Below, piece after piece: positions 19,694 to 28,070 of a stretch of 64,000 nt of DNA. The stretch spans positions 1-64,000 of the forward strand of contig JANQNQ010000013.1 of assembly GCA_028279515.1 (NCBI GenBank). The letters run 5' to 3'. This DNA is from Flavobacteriaceae bacterium. Lineage in GTDB: Bacteria > Bacteroidota > Bacteroidia > Flavobacteriales > Flavobacteriaceae. How positions within the stretch are numbered: the stretch's first letter is position 1; every line of letters begins with the position of its first letter. The position numbers and the translations under genes were made by a program. Under the pieces are notes generated by a model. That model did no database searches. It was not told where the DNA came from and worked only from the letters and a program-made list of their open reading frames with translations.

Positions 19694-20047
19694 TCACTTT
19701 TCATCCCAATAGGTTCTTTTCTGCCTTTTTTGTCTGTAGTAGGCGACAAAAATTAACGAAATTGGGAAGAAAAGGATAATCAAAATCCATTTGAATGGGC
19801 TTAAAATATGTCTAGTTCCAATCGAACTTTTAGAGTCGTTTTTTCTTATCGCATTTGCTCTAGCTTGTTGAGTCTCGATTTCTCTTTCTAAGGACTGTAA
19901 TTCAGGAGATTCTCCATTGCGTTCTTTTAAAATGTGAACTGAAGCAGCGACAGCTTGGGGATTATAACCTTTTTTATTGTCTAGTATATATTGTAATTCT
20001 GCATTGGTTTTATGCTGGAATTTTTCGATAAACCTATTTTCTTTCAT
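19694..20047 (-). CDS. Small membrane protein with a Bacteroidetes helical motif
   Basis: A protein of 117 residues. The N-terminal half has the pattern KTNAELQYILDNKKGYNPQA followed by VAASVHILKERN, a motif I have seen in many small Bacteroidetes membrane proteins without known function. A charged helix and one C-terminal membrane segment (WILIILFFPISLIFVAYY) with a basic tail follow. It sits ten bases downstream of the 20057-20410 gene and is probably co-transcribed with it. Confidence 0.6.
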   Translation of the reverse strand: MKENRFIEKFQHKTNAELQYILDNKKGYNPQAVAASVHILKERNGESPELQSLEREIETQQARANAIRKNDSKSSIGTRHILSPFKWILIILFFPISLIFVAYYRQKRQKRTYWDEK

Positions 20048-20056
20048 GTGACTTTG

Positions 20057-20410
20057 TCAGATACTTCTCTTAGTAATTATTAAAGGGTATTTTATTTTCA
20101 AAACTTCTTCAATGGTAGGAGCAACTTCATCAGTATTAGGTTTATAGTTGTTCCAAAATGTGTTTAGGGGTTCTTTTTCGAATCGATCAATGGCAATGGC
20201 GATTTTTTCGTTTTGGACAGACTCCTCAATGATTTCTCTATTTGAAACCTTTGTAATCATTTTTACCTTGGCATGAATAACTCCATCAGTTGATTTAAAT
20301 TCAATTTGATCATCTGTTTGTATTTCGCCTAATTCCACGTATCCATGAAATACTGTGCAAACATTCCAGATAAAAAAACCGTCGTCGGTCACAAATTTGA
20401 ATTCATTCAT
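20057..20410 (-). CDS. Small protein resembling EF-Tu domain 2
   Basis: A soluble 117-residue protein. The stretch FFIWNVCTVFHGYVELGEIQ, then TDDQIEF, and later EEIAIAID-like spacing follow the pattern of the translation-factor beta barrel (domain 2): function-strand, G.V..G.I..GD.V......, V..I, then a late A..GD-like strand. No GTPase domain is present. It may be a stand-alone barrel protein of unknown job. The similarity is judged by eye and needs a profile search. It heads a probable two-gene unit with the small membrane protein. Confidence 0.5.
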   Translation of the reverse strand: MNEFKFVTDDGFFIWNVCTVFHGYVELGEIQTDDQIEFKSTDGVIHAKVKMITKVSNREIIEESVQNEKIAIAIDRFEKEPLNTFWNNYKPNTDEVAPTIEEVLKIKYPLIITKRSI

Positions 20411-20447
20411 TAGTTAAATAATTGACAGTTACTGACTTTTCGATAGG

Positions 20448-20807
20448 TTAGTGCACCTTCCGCATATACATATTAGAAACGATCAAGATACCAAAGAGTA
20501 CCACATTGATGAGATTGATAGCTATGGGGTCTTTATGCGCAAAATGGGCGATGATAGCGGTAAGATAGAACAATGCGATGCCCACATACGACCAGTCCTT
20601 ATAGTGTATAGGAATTTGCGGAATCAACAGCACAGCCACTGCGATGATCTTTAAGACAGCAAGTTCAACCCTAAAAAAGTTGGGGAAGCCCAATTTTTCG
20701 ATTCCCTCGATCATTGTTTGACTAAAAAGATAGCCATAAGCACTCCATAAAAGATAGATGGAAGTAATCAAAGTGGTGGTCCAATAAATGATCTTTAAGT
20801 TTCCCAT
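20448..20807 (-). CDS. DoxX-like small membrane protein
   Basis: A protein of 119 residues with four predicted membrane helices. The order and the motif KLGFPNFFRVELAVLKIIAV match the DoxX-like family (a helix, a GFP-containing loop, then a helix with KIIA). Members are linked loosely to redox or envelope stress, but none of that can be seen here. It is a single leftward gene. Confidence 0.75.
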   Translation of the reverse strand: MGNLKIIYWTTTLITSIYLLWSAYGYLFSQTMIEGIEKLGFPNFFRVELAVLKIIAVAVLLIPQIPIHYKDWSYVGIALFYLTAIIAHFAHKDPIAINLINVVLFGILIVSNMYMRKVH

Positions 20808-20870
20808 GGGTTATTGGTGGATTGGCTTTGTTGTAAAGATATAAAACTTTAAACCTCCAATCCTACGCTT

Positions 20871-20905
20871 GCCTCCTACGCCGAAGTAGCTTCGGCTACG
20901 AAGGC
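20871..20905. repeat. Dispersed hairpin repeat, copy 1
   Basis: A 35-base element with the stem GCCGAAG-TAG-CTTCGGC in the middle. A second copy with a single mismatch is at 26091-26125. Confidence 0.85.
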
Positions 20906-20971
20906 TGTATTAGCTTCGGATTGCGAAGGCAAATAAAAAACAATCAACACCTAAAACCTGAGACCCCATAT

Positions 20972-21017
20972 ATACACCTCCCTGCGCTTCGCGCTGTCCC
21001 TCCTTTTTAGGAGGGAA
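20972..21017. repeat. 46-base direct repeat, copy 1
   Basis: Identical over 46 bases to 21129-21174, 157 bases away. It contains two inverted repeats, GCGC-TTC-GCGC and TCCCTCC-TTTTTA-GGAGGGA (loop lengths approximate), so each copy can fold into two hairpins. Confidence 0.9.
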
Positions 21018-21128
21018 TTGATTCATGATAACATTTGTGTATTCGTGGCCTAATTTCGGCTAAACAAATAAACACATCAACAAATCAACTTTTCTAACAA
21101 CTAACGACCAACAACCAACAACTAGCCA

Positions 21129-21174
21129 ATACACCTCCCTGCGCTTCGCGCTGTCCCTCCTTTTTAGGAGGGAA
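21129..21174. repeat. 46-base direct repeat, copy 2
   Basis: Second exact copy of the element at 20972-21017, with the same two internal hairpins. Both copies are followed within 15-20 bases by the ACATTYGTG motif, so the repeat unit may be longer and partly diverged. Confidence 0.9.
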
Positions 21175-21300
21175 GTTAAAAGGACATTCGTGTATTAGTG
21201 GCGAGTTTTAATCAGATGAGCTTAAGAATGCGCTTTTTTAAAAACTATGAGCCGACAACCAACCAAAAGACCCCAACCATTTGGCCAGGGTCTTCGACAG

Positions 21301-21335
21301 AAAAACCTTATCACCCCTTCTTGATAAGGCTTTTA
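21301..21335 (-). terminator. Terminator of the BspA-like gene
   Basis: CCTTATCA and TGATAAGG pair across a short C/T-rich loop. On the minus strand a T run follows the stem. It lies about 30 bases after the stop of the leftward giant gene. Confidence 0.75.
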
Positions 21336-21365
21336 AAGCTATTGATCAATTAAAACCTATTTTAC

Positions 21366-24300
21366 TTAGGGGAGCTGTCCTAGAATGACATAAAAAACCG
21401 ATTTGAACAATTGGTTTTTTGGATGCACTAAGATGTTATTCTTTATGTGTACAAGTTCGTTTCCTGCATTTAAGAAGATCACTTCGCCATTCATGTCGAG
21501 GTCTTCATCATAATACCCTTGAGGCTTATAAAATACGGAGGCTCCAAACGGACTTTCGATAGCGGATCGCTCAAGTACAAGTTCTTTTATCTCAACGGCC
21601 TCTGCGCCTGCGTTTAGAAAAGTCACTTTTCTGTCGGTATTTGCATCTCCAGCCCACATAGCTGAAATACCCATAGGCATCCCAAATGTGGTCTGTGCAT
21701 CTTCGCCATAGGTGGTGGTGCTCCCATCGGAAAAGTCTACTATGGTAGATGAAGCCGTAGAAAGTGAGATTGGATGCTCACTCATGATTCCGAGATGGTT
21801 GCGATGACGAATCGCTACATGGTAGCTTCCCATGGATCGCGCCATGGCCACAGGTGACACACCATCGGTTTCTACTACATCGCCATCACGTTGCAACAGT
21901 GCCGACCTTCCGGTTACTACACCTAGATTTGGGCTATCTTCCATGAGTTGCACCCATACCCAGTCTACAATAGCATCAGAACCTGTGGTTGCCAATATGG
22001 AGGCATCAATCTGTGTATCGTCTTCATAGGGTGATGTGGTCGGAATATGGCCGTTTGTACGAAGATCATCACGCATCAGGCCTTCTTCCCCTATTGATGG
22101 ATTAAGCGCTGCTCCCTGTAGGTATACTCTAGGCGAAACCCTTAGTTGGCAATCGTTTCGAGGGCCGCCATCGGTAAGTTTCCACCCATAGTTTTTTATA
22201 AGTGCATCTCGTGCTGCCTCAGATAGGCAATACTGACTGCCTCCGGCGTTGAAGGGGACGTTAAATTGCAAAGTGCGCTGACTCCATCCTTCAAGCAAGG
22301 AATCATAGTTGTCAGTGCTAAGAGACGTACCATCAAACATTTGGTTCATGTTAATGACGTTGCTTACATCCCATTGCCCCAGATCTTGGTCAAAGCTTGT
22401 CGCCATTTGGAACATAAAGGACATGTCGGTCACGGCACTTACATCCCATCCGCTAAGGTCTCTGTTAAAGTTTGGTGCGCGGTTGAACATGAACTCCATA
22501 TCAGTAACTTTGGTCACGTTCCAATTTCCGATTTCTCCGTTGAAGTTCTTAGCTCCATAGAACATATGCTCCATGTTCTCGACGTTTGAGACATTCCATG
22601 TACTGATATCTCCGTTAAATTGATCTATTCTGTCGAACATGAATCCCATATCCTTAACGTTGGAAACGTCCCATGCAGAAATGGGTCCATGGAAGTTGTT
22701 TGCTCTACTGAACATTAAGCGCATATTGTTTACATTGCTCACGTTCCATGTGTTGAGGTCTTGATTGAAAGCGTTGGCGAACTCAAACATGCCCTCCATG
22801 TTGGTTACATTAGAAACGTCCCATCCGCTGATGTCCTGATTGAATCTGTGTGCATCTGCAAACATATAGCTCATGTCGTTGACCTTGCTTGTGTTCCATC
22901 CGCTGATATCAGCATTGAAATCGGGTGCGAATAAAAACATCCGATTCATCCGTTCAACGTTAGAAACATCCCAATTGCTCAGGTCCTCATTGAAGTGTAT
23001 GGCTCCTTCGAACATTCCCTCCATGTCGGTTATATTAGAGACGGTCCAATTACCGACACCATCGGTAAGAGACCAAACTCCAGCGAACATATAACTCAGG
23101 TCGGTCACGCTGGAAAGGTCGGGTGTATCTAGAGCTGTCAAGACCATGTTCTTGCACCCTGCGAAGGCCCTTTCCATGGATGTCCACGAAATGATTCCCC
23201 AGCTTTTTAGCTCGATTATTTTTAAGGAGTTGATGAGTTCAATGTTGAAGTATATGCGAGGGAAGATGCCTGATATCTTCACTTCATAATCGCCAGGTGC
23301 GGCATATACATGAGTTGCATCACCTGAGTGTACTGTTAGTAGGCTATTATCACCCCAGTCTACCGTATAGTCGTATCCCGCGCCAGGGAAAGTAGGGATG
23401 GTGATTGATTCATTGGCTTCAGTGGTGCGCCATACCGTCACAAAATTGCCGCATGTTGATTGGAGACCACCATCTGAAATCTGCCACGCGAAATCATCAA
23501 TAAGGTGTTGTCTGGCTTGTCGACCGCTGCAATATATGCTACTACCACCGTCGAAGATGACATTCGATTGCAAAGCCTGTTGAGACCAGCCAATTAACAG
23601 GGCATCATAGTTGTCTGTGCTTAGCTGGACACCACTGAACATCTCTACCATAGTATTTACATTTTGTACGTTCCATCCAGATATATTTTGGTCGAAACCT
23701 GTGGCATTTTTGAACATGGTGGCCATACTCGTTACCTTGCCCACATTCCATTCGTCAATATCGATGTTGAAGTCCGCAGCTCCCTCGAACATTCCCGTCA
23801 TGTCGGTCACTTCACTAACGTTCCAGGAGCCGATCACACCATTAAAAGCTATGGCATTCTGAAACATCCACCTCATGTCGGTTACCTTGCCGGTATTCCA
23901 CCCATTTAGGGCACCGTTGAAGTTCGTGGCGTTCTTAAACATAGAGTTCATGCTCTGCACTTCGCTAACGTTCCATCCGTTTACGCTGATATTAAAGGTG
24001 GTGGCATTGTGGAACATGTCATCCATGTTGTTCACTTGTCCGACATCCCATGCACTGATGTCACCATTGAAGTTACTTGCAGACAGGAACATTCGATCTG
24101 TACGTTCTACATTAGAGACATCCCAACTGTTTAAATTCTCATTAAAGTTTGAGGCACCCTCGAACATTCCAGACATGTTGGTCGCATTAGAGACGTCCCA
24201 GTTACCAACACCATTTGTAAGCGAGGTGGCACCTAAGAACATGTAGCTCAGGTTGGTCACACCAGAAAGATTAGGTGTGTCGTTAGCTGTTATGGTGAGG

Positions 24301-25715
24301 TTCTCACATCCTGCGAATGCGCGTTCCATGGATGCCCACTGATTGGCTCCCCAGCTCACGATGGTCATTATCTTATTTCGATCACCTGAGTTGTTGAAAT
24401 ATATGTGTGGGAAGGTTCCTGTTATTGTAACTGTATATGTATTTGGTGTAGAATAGGTATGCGTTGCATCGTTATTGTGCACTGTTGGATCGCTCCCGTC
24501 GCCCCAGTCCACTGAATATAAGTAAGTACCATTTGGATGCGTTGGTATGGTGATACTTTCGTTTGAAGTGGTTGTTTGCCATGTAGTTATAAACTCTGGG
24601 CATGACGAAGCTGGACCACCGTCGGTAAAAGACCATCCGAAATTGTTGATGATCAGTAATTTCTCGGCCTCGGCGCAATACGTGCTGTTTCCAGCATCGA
24701 AGTTGGCACCAGATTGCAAAACCAATTGGCTCCACCCCACTAGTATAGCGTCATAGTTGTTTGTGCTGAGGGTAACCCCTGAGAACATCTCACTCATATC
24801 AGAGACCTTACTTACATCCCAATCGCCGATGTTATGATCGAAGGCCTGTGCTTCATTGAACATGGCGGCCATACTGGTGACATTGCCCACGTTCCAGTTG
24901 CTTATATTACGCGAGAACCTTGTCGCACTATTGAACATGCTCGACATATTCGTGACCTCTTGCACATTCCAGCTTCCGATTTCCCCGTCGAACTGCCCAG
25001 CTCTTAAGAACATGTTTTGCATAGTTCGAACGTTGCTCACGTTCCAGCTGTCAAGATCTTGATTAAATGTATCGGCGTCAGTGAACATACTGTTCATGGT
25101 CAGCACATTGGCCACATTCCAATTGCCAATGTCTTTATTAAAGTTTTCTGCATGGTTAAACACGAGGTTCATGTTGATTACGTTACTGACATCCCAATCC
25201 CAGTTGCCATTACCAAGGCCAAGGGCGGTTGCATTGCGAAACATAGCGTTCATATTCGTAACACTAGAAAGGTTCGGGACGTCTGTGGCTGCTATAGTAA
25301 GGTTCTGACATCCTGCGAACGCGGCTTCCATAGAGGCCCACTCATTAGTGCCCCATTGATTCACACTCACTATTTTGTTCCTGTCTCCCCCCTGATTAAA
25401 ATAAATCCTTGGAAAGGCACCAGATATTCTCACGGTATGTGTCCCCGCTGTAGCATACACATGTGTGGCGTTGGCAGTAAGGTTCGAAGACGTAGAGCCG
25501 TCACCCCAGTCTACCGAGTAGTCGTATCCATCTCCAACGGTAGGGATTGTGATCGATTCGCCATCGGCTTCAGTGCTCCAGGTTGTAACGAAATCGTCTG
25601 TCGTTTGTGCCCATGATACAGTTGTCAAGATAAGACCGATGCATAACGACAGGTATCGCTTTTGATAGTTTTTGATTTTTCCAATTATGATTTCCATTGT
25701 ACTTGTTTTTTTCAT
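21366..25715 (-). CDS. Giant secreted BspA-like (DUF285) repeat protein
   Basis: A 1449-residue exported protein. The signal peptide runs to about residue 36 (...TVSWAQ). Three large modules begin near residues 42, 372 and 765. Each starts with (T/S)NESITIPT, then VDWGDGS, ATHVY and FPRIYFN (a PKD-like strand set), and continues with many 24-25 residue DUF285 repeats of the form MF..A..FN.DIS.WDVSNVTNM. From about 1190 a different C-terminal region runs to the end, with two acidic DANTDRKV / DLDMNGEV loops that may bind calcium, ending in QLP. DUF285 proteins fold as leucine-rich-like surface solenoids used in adhesion. The start is uncertain: Met7 (25697) is an alternative. Confidence 0.88.
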   Translation of the reverse strand: MKKTSTMEIIIGKIKNYQKRYLSLCIGLILTTVSWAQTTDDFVTTWSTEADGESITIPTVGDGYDYSVDWGDGSTSSNLTANATHVYATAGTHTVRISGAFPRIYFNQGGDRNKIVSVNQWGTNEWASMEAAFAGCQNLTIAATDVPNLSSVTNMNAMFRNATALGLGNGNWDWDVSNVINMNLVFNHAENFNKDIGNWNVANVLTMNSMFTDADTFNQDLDSWNVSNVRTMQNMFLRAGQFDGEIGSWNVQEVTNMSSMFNSATRFSRNISNWNVGNVTSMAAMFNEAQAFDHNIGDWDVSKVSDMSEMFSGVTLSTNNYDAILVGWSQLVLQSGANFDAGNSTYCAEAEKLLIINNFGWSFTDGGPASSCPEFITTWQTTTSNESITIPTHPNGTYLYSVDWGDGSDPTVHNNDATHTYSTPNTYTVTITGTFPHIYFNNSGDRNKIMTIVSWGANQWASMERAFAGCENLTITANDTPNLSGVTNLSYMFLGATSLTNGVGNWDVSNATNMSGMFEGASNFNENLNSWDVSNVERTDRMFLSASNFNGDISAWDVGQVNNMDDMFHNATTFNISVNGWNVSEVQSMNSMFKNATNFNGALNGWNTGKVTDMRWMFQNAIAFNGVIGSWNVSEVTDMTGMFEGAADFNIDIDEWNVGKVTSMATMFKNATGFDQNISGWNVQNVNTMVEMFSGVQLSTDNYDALLIGWSQQALQSNVIFDGGSSIYCSGRQARQHLIDDFAWQISDGGLQSTCGNFVTVWRTTEANESITIPTFPGAGYDYTVDWGDNSLLTVHSGDATHVYAAPGDYEVKISGIFPRIYFNIELINSLKIIELKSWGIISWTSMERAFAGCKNMVLTALDTPDLSSVTDLSYMFAGVWSLTDGVGNWTVSNITDMEGMFEGAIHFNEDLSNWDVSNVERMNRMFLFAPDFNADISGWNTSKVNDMSYMFADAHRFNQDISGWDVSNVTNMEGMFEFANAFNQDLNTWNVSNVNNMRLMFSRANNFHGPISAWDVSNVKDMGFMFDRIDQFNGDISTWNVSNVENMEHMFYGAKNFNGEIGNWNVTKVTDMEFMFNRAPNFNRDLSGWDVSAVTDMSFMFQMATSFDQDLGQWDVSNVINMNQMFDGTSLSTDNYDSLLEGWSQRTLQFNVPFNAGGSQYCLSEAARDALIKNYGWKLTDGGPRNDCQLRVSPRVYLQGAALNPSIGEEGLMRDDLRTNGHIPTTSPYEDDTQIDASILATTGSDAIVDWVWVQLMEDSPNLGVVTGRSALLQRDGDVVETDGVSPVAMARSMGSYHVAIRHRNHLGIMSEHPISLSTASSTIVDFSDGSTTTYGEDAQTTFGMPMGISAMWAGDANTDRKVTFLNAGAEAVEIKELVLERSAIESPFGASVFYKPQGYYDEDLDMNGEVIFLNAGNELVHIKNNILVHPKNQLFKSVFYVILGQLP

Positions 25716-25951
25716 TGGTCTTTTGTGCAGTTCCCATTGTGATTGTCCTGAGGAGATGTATAAGACGGACTTAAATTTCTAATCTCTGGAAGCGAATATG
25801 CCTTCGTAAAGGTTCCAATGATTGGGGGTAAATAAATAGCTTTAGGGTCGTTTTTGTTTCCTGTCTTCCAAATGGTTATAGAAAGTTCTTGTGCCGATAG
25901 AACTTTGGCAGTCAACATCCGGTAAAAAGCGAAGAGAAACTTCTTATTCAT
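25712..25951 (-). CDS. Small exported protein upstream of the BspA-like gene (doubtful)
   Basis: A 79-residue frame. The first 20 residues (MNKKFLFAFYRMLTAKVLSA) look like a signal peptide and the rest is polar with no family I know. Its TGA overlaps the ATG of the giant gene (ATGA), the usual arrangement for translational coupling, and both are leftward. Against it: short length, and the signal peptide is imperfect. It may be a decayed 5' end of a larger secreted protein. Confidence 0.35.
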   Translation of the reverse strand: MNKKFLFAFYRMLTAKVLSAQELSITIWKTGNKNDPKAIYLPPIIGTFTKAYSLPEIRNLSPSYTSPQDNHNGNCTKDQ

Positions 25952-26290
25952 TTTAAGGGAATTATGGTTAAGGTTTGTAAGCGCAAGGTAGAACCACTAT
26001 GGAAAATTTAAAATGCGTAGAAACGCGTATCGTGTAGGTGTTGGCACGTACATAGGTTAGACGTCAAATCTCAAATTCAATACTACACTAGCCTCCTACG
26101 CCGAAGTAGCTTTGGCTACGAAGGCCTTAAAGTTTCGGTGCATCATGACAAATTCCAAATTCCAAAAACTCAAATCCCTAAACTCGGTTCTCCAGACTTG
26201 CCAACGACCAATGACTAAAGACCAACGACTATTTCTAATTGCAAAAGCCCGTTATTATTCGTATTTTTAAAAGAAACCAAAACAGTTGCT
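25952..26290. other. Intergenic region with dispersed repeats
   Basis: A gap of 339 bases between divergent genes. It holds copy 2 of the hairpin repeat (26091-26125), text of the CAAATTCCAAATTCC type (about 26150-26165) and a CCAACGACCAATGACTAAAG-type run (about 26199-26231). A possible rightward -7 box (TATTTTTA) is near 26264. No RNA gene is seen. Confidence 0.6.
26091..26125. repeat. Dispersed hairpin repeat, copy 2
   Basis: 34 of 35 bases match 20871-20905. The single change (C to T) turns one stem pair into G-T, so the hairpin is kept. Confidence 0.85.
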
Positions 26291-26749
26291 ATGAACCGCT
26301 TCGAATCCGCCATTCAAAAACTCTACACGGCCTATTATTCAGGAACCTTGCATCCCGAATGTTGCAAGCAATGCGCCGTTGGTAATATTCTCGACAATAC
26401 CGATGCCTGGCAACATCTTTCGGATGACCATGGATCAACCAAGCTCAATTACCTCGGACTCGTACATCAAAACCTCGGACGAAAATTCAATGGATACGCT
26501 CCATTGGAGTTACTACACATCGAAGCGGCCTTTCTACAAGGGTGTGGCTATTCGCTACCGTTACGTGCTGCAAACCGTCCAGCAAACCCTACTGACCATG
26601 AGGTGCTGTTTAACGGGCTCTCTGCTGCTATCGAAGTGCTCTGCAAATTGGACAGAGTGGATAATGTGATGGATTATTCGAGACTCTTTCAAATTTGTAC
26701 GGAGTACAAAGAATCTTCACAATCCGAAGCCTTGGCGAAGGATTGGTGA
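26291..26749 (+). CDS. Conserved flavobacterial protein of unknown function
   Basis: A soluble 152-residue protein. The N-terminal motif HPECCKQCAVGNIL (residues 21-34) has three close cysteines. Further conserved-looking text is WQHLSDDHGS and YLGLVHQNLGRKFNGY. I recall similar proteins in many Flavobacteriaceae that automatic pipelines name after subunit F of the Na+-translocating NADH reductase. This sequence has neither the 2Fe-2S pattern nor the FAD/NADH domain of that subunit, so the name is not supported. The cysteine cluster may bind a metal. It is a single rightward gene. Confidence 0.7.
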   Translation: MNRFESAIQKLYTAYYSGTLHPECCKQCAVGNILDNTDAWQHLSDDHGSTKLNYLGLVHQNLGRKFNGYAPLELLHIEAAFLQGCGYSLPLRAANRPANPTDHEVLFNGLSAAIEVLCKLDRVDNVMDYSRLFQICTEYKESSQSEALAKDW

Positions 26750-26754
26750 GTACA

Positions 26755-26792
26755 GAGATTTGAGTATTGAGACATGAGTAGTGAAATTTTTA
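26755..26792. repeat. Degenerate TTGAGTATTGAG repeat
   Basis: Quasi-periodic text GAGATTTGAGTATTGAGACA and so on just past a stop codon. A related stretch (AGTATTGAGTAGTTAGTATT) lies after the sprT gene at about 57337-57366. Confidence 0.55.
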
Positions 26793-28070
26793 GTTATTGA
26801 CCTTTCGAACTAACACATATGAATTCTTTTTGTGATAGTTAGTTCTTCGTGGGATATTTTTTAGATACACAACCTTATACAAGTCTTTGATACGTTGGCT
26901 TCCATCCAACATTAATGTGTCTCGAATCCAACTTATCCAATGAGGTTTGTCTACAAGGGCGCTGTCAAGAGATTTTACATGCTCGAAACTTATATCGTTT
27001 AGCTTGGCATCGATAAAATTTGCTTTTTCTAGGTTCGCTCCTTCAAAAGTGACGTCAAATAATTCGGCCTTATAAAAGTTGGCTTCGATTAAGTTGGCAT
27101 AATCAAATTTTGTATGAAAGAGTTTTGAAGCACCAAAATCTGCTCTATTACAATTCGATTGGTCAAAATACACCCGAATGAGATACGCATCATAAAAACT
27201 AGCTCCTTCCAAACTTGCGTGGTTAAATGTTACTAAGTTCAATTGAGTGGAAGGAAACCTCGTTTTATCCATTACAGAATTATTAAAAAATGAGGTTTCT
27301 ATTTTAGACTTGGAGAATCCTGACTGGTATAGATTGGAGTTTCTTAATGAGACATTTCTTAGCTTTACACCAGTGGATTCGAAGTTTCTTATGTACGCAA
27401 AGTCAAAATTAGAATCAATAAATATATTATCTAGAGTTCTTTTCCCTATTCCACTATTGATTAGTGCTAAGAAAAGTTGCCCTCTTTCAGGGCTTAATTC
27501 GTTGGTTAGCCCCAAGCTGTCATTCTGTCTAGTTGATTTCAAAGAATAGTCTAAGAATTTATACGGTTGAAACCCTTGACACAACGCCCTAATTCTAGCG
27601 ACGAGTGGTTTGCTCAAGACACTATCGGTATTTGATTCGGCTCTAAGTTCTTCACCTACCTGATTTAGAATGTTATCCATTAGAAAAACTAGGTTGTTTC
27701 TTCTGTTTGCTTCTTCCAGATTTGCTTGTATTTCTATTTTTCTATTCTGTTCTTGGAGTAAGACTTTCTGCTCATCAATGATTCGAGTCTGTTCATTTAG
27801 AATATCCGTTTGTTTAAATAAAATGAAGGCCGTGACTAAACCTAAAATAGTACTACCACCAACAGCTAAAACGGCAGGAGAGAAGAATAATCTCCAAACG
27901 ATGGCTTTTTGGGCGGCCTTTCTCCTTGGGTCGTTTGGGTTCGGCCATTTTTTCTTTCTATTAAGAAAGTTTAACACGAGATGAGGTGGTCGATGTTCTT
28001 GTTCTAATAGTCTAGCTTCAACTTCAATGAATGAGGTTGAATTACTTTCATTTGAATCGGATTCTTTCAT
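26790..28070 (-). CDS. Membrane-anchored pentapeptide-repeat protein B
   Basis: A 426-residue paralogue of the 17550-18620 product. The N-terminal module is conserved (EQEHRPP, FLNRKKKWP, then KAIVWRLFFSP into a membrane segment at about 56-78), followed by a longer Glu/Gln-rich coiled coil (TDILNEQTRIIDEQ and on). The central domain is unlike protein A. From about residue 235 a clean pentapeptide run follows (ANLIEANFYKAELFDVTFEG, then ANLEKANFIDAKL), which should fold as a right-handed beta helix. A short basic tail ends the protein. Function unknown; the shared anchor suggests the two proteins act at the same membrane partner. Confidence 0.78.
   Translation of the reverse strand: MKESDSNESNSTSFIEVEARLLEQEHRPPHLVLNFLNRKKKWPNPNDPRRKAAQKAIVWRLFFSPAVLAVGGSTILGLVTAFILFKQTDILNEQTRIIDEQKVLLQEQNRKIEIQANLEEANRRNNLVFLMDNILNQVGEELRAESNTDSVLSKPLVARIRALCQGFQPYKFLDYSLKSTRQNDSLGLTNELSPERGQLFLALINSGIGKRTLDNIFIDSNFDFAYIRNFESTGVKLRNVSLRNSNLYQSGFSKSKIETSFFNNSVMDKTRFPSTQLNLVTFNHASLEGASFYDAYLIRVYFDQSNCNRADFGASKLFHTKFDYANLIEANFYKAELFDVTFEGANLEKANFIDAKLNDISFEHVKSLDSALVDKPHWISWIRDTLMLDGSQRIKDLYKVVYLKNIPRRTNYHKKNSYVLVRKVNN

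Larger units (their letters stand above)
20808..21365. repeat. Repeat-rich intergenic region
   Basis: This 558-base gap has no gene. It holds a 35-base hairpin element (20871-20905), a second piece AGCTTCGGATTGCGAAGGCAA (20912-20932), two copies of a 46-base repeat (20972-21017 and 21129-21174), two copies of an ACATTYGTGTATTNGTGGC motif (21031-21049 and 21184-21202), an ACTAACGACCAACAACC-like run (21098-21127), and a terminator (21301-21335). Similar pieces recur at the other gene ends of the window. Confidence 0.75.

Noticed and set aside
20871-21202. CRISPR array in the repeat-rich gap
   Set aside because: Only two copies of the 46-base repeat, spacing of 111 bases, internal hairpins and no cas genes.
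22000-25700. Numerous rightward ORFs (60-199 residues) opposite the BspA-like gene
   Set aside because: Their repetition follows the DUF285 repeats on the other strand; they are reverse-frame shadows.
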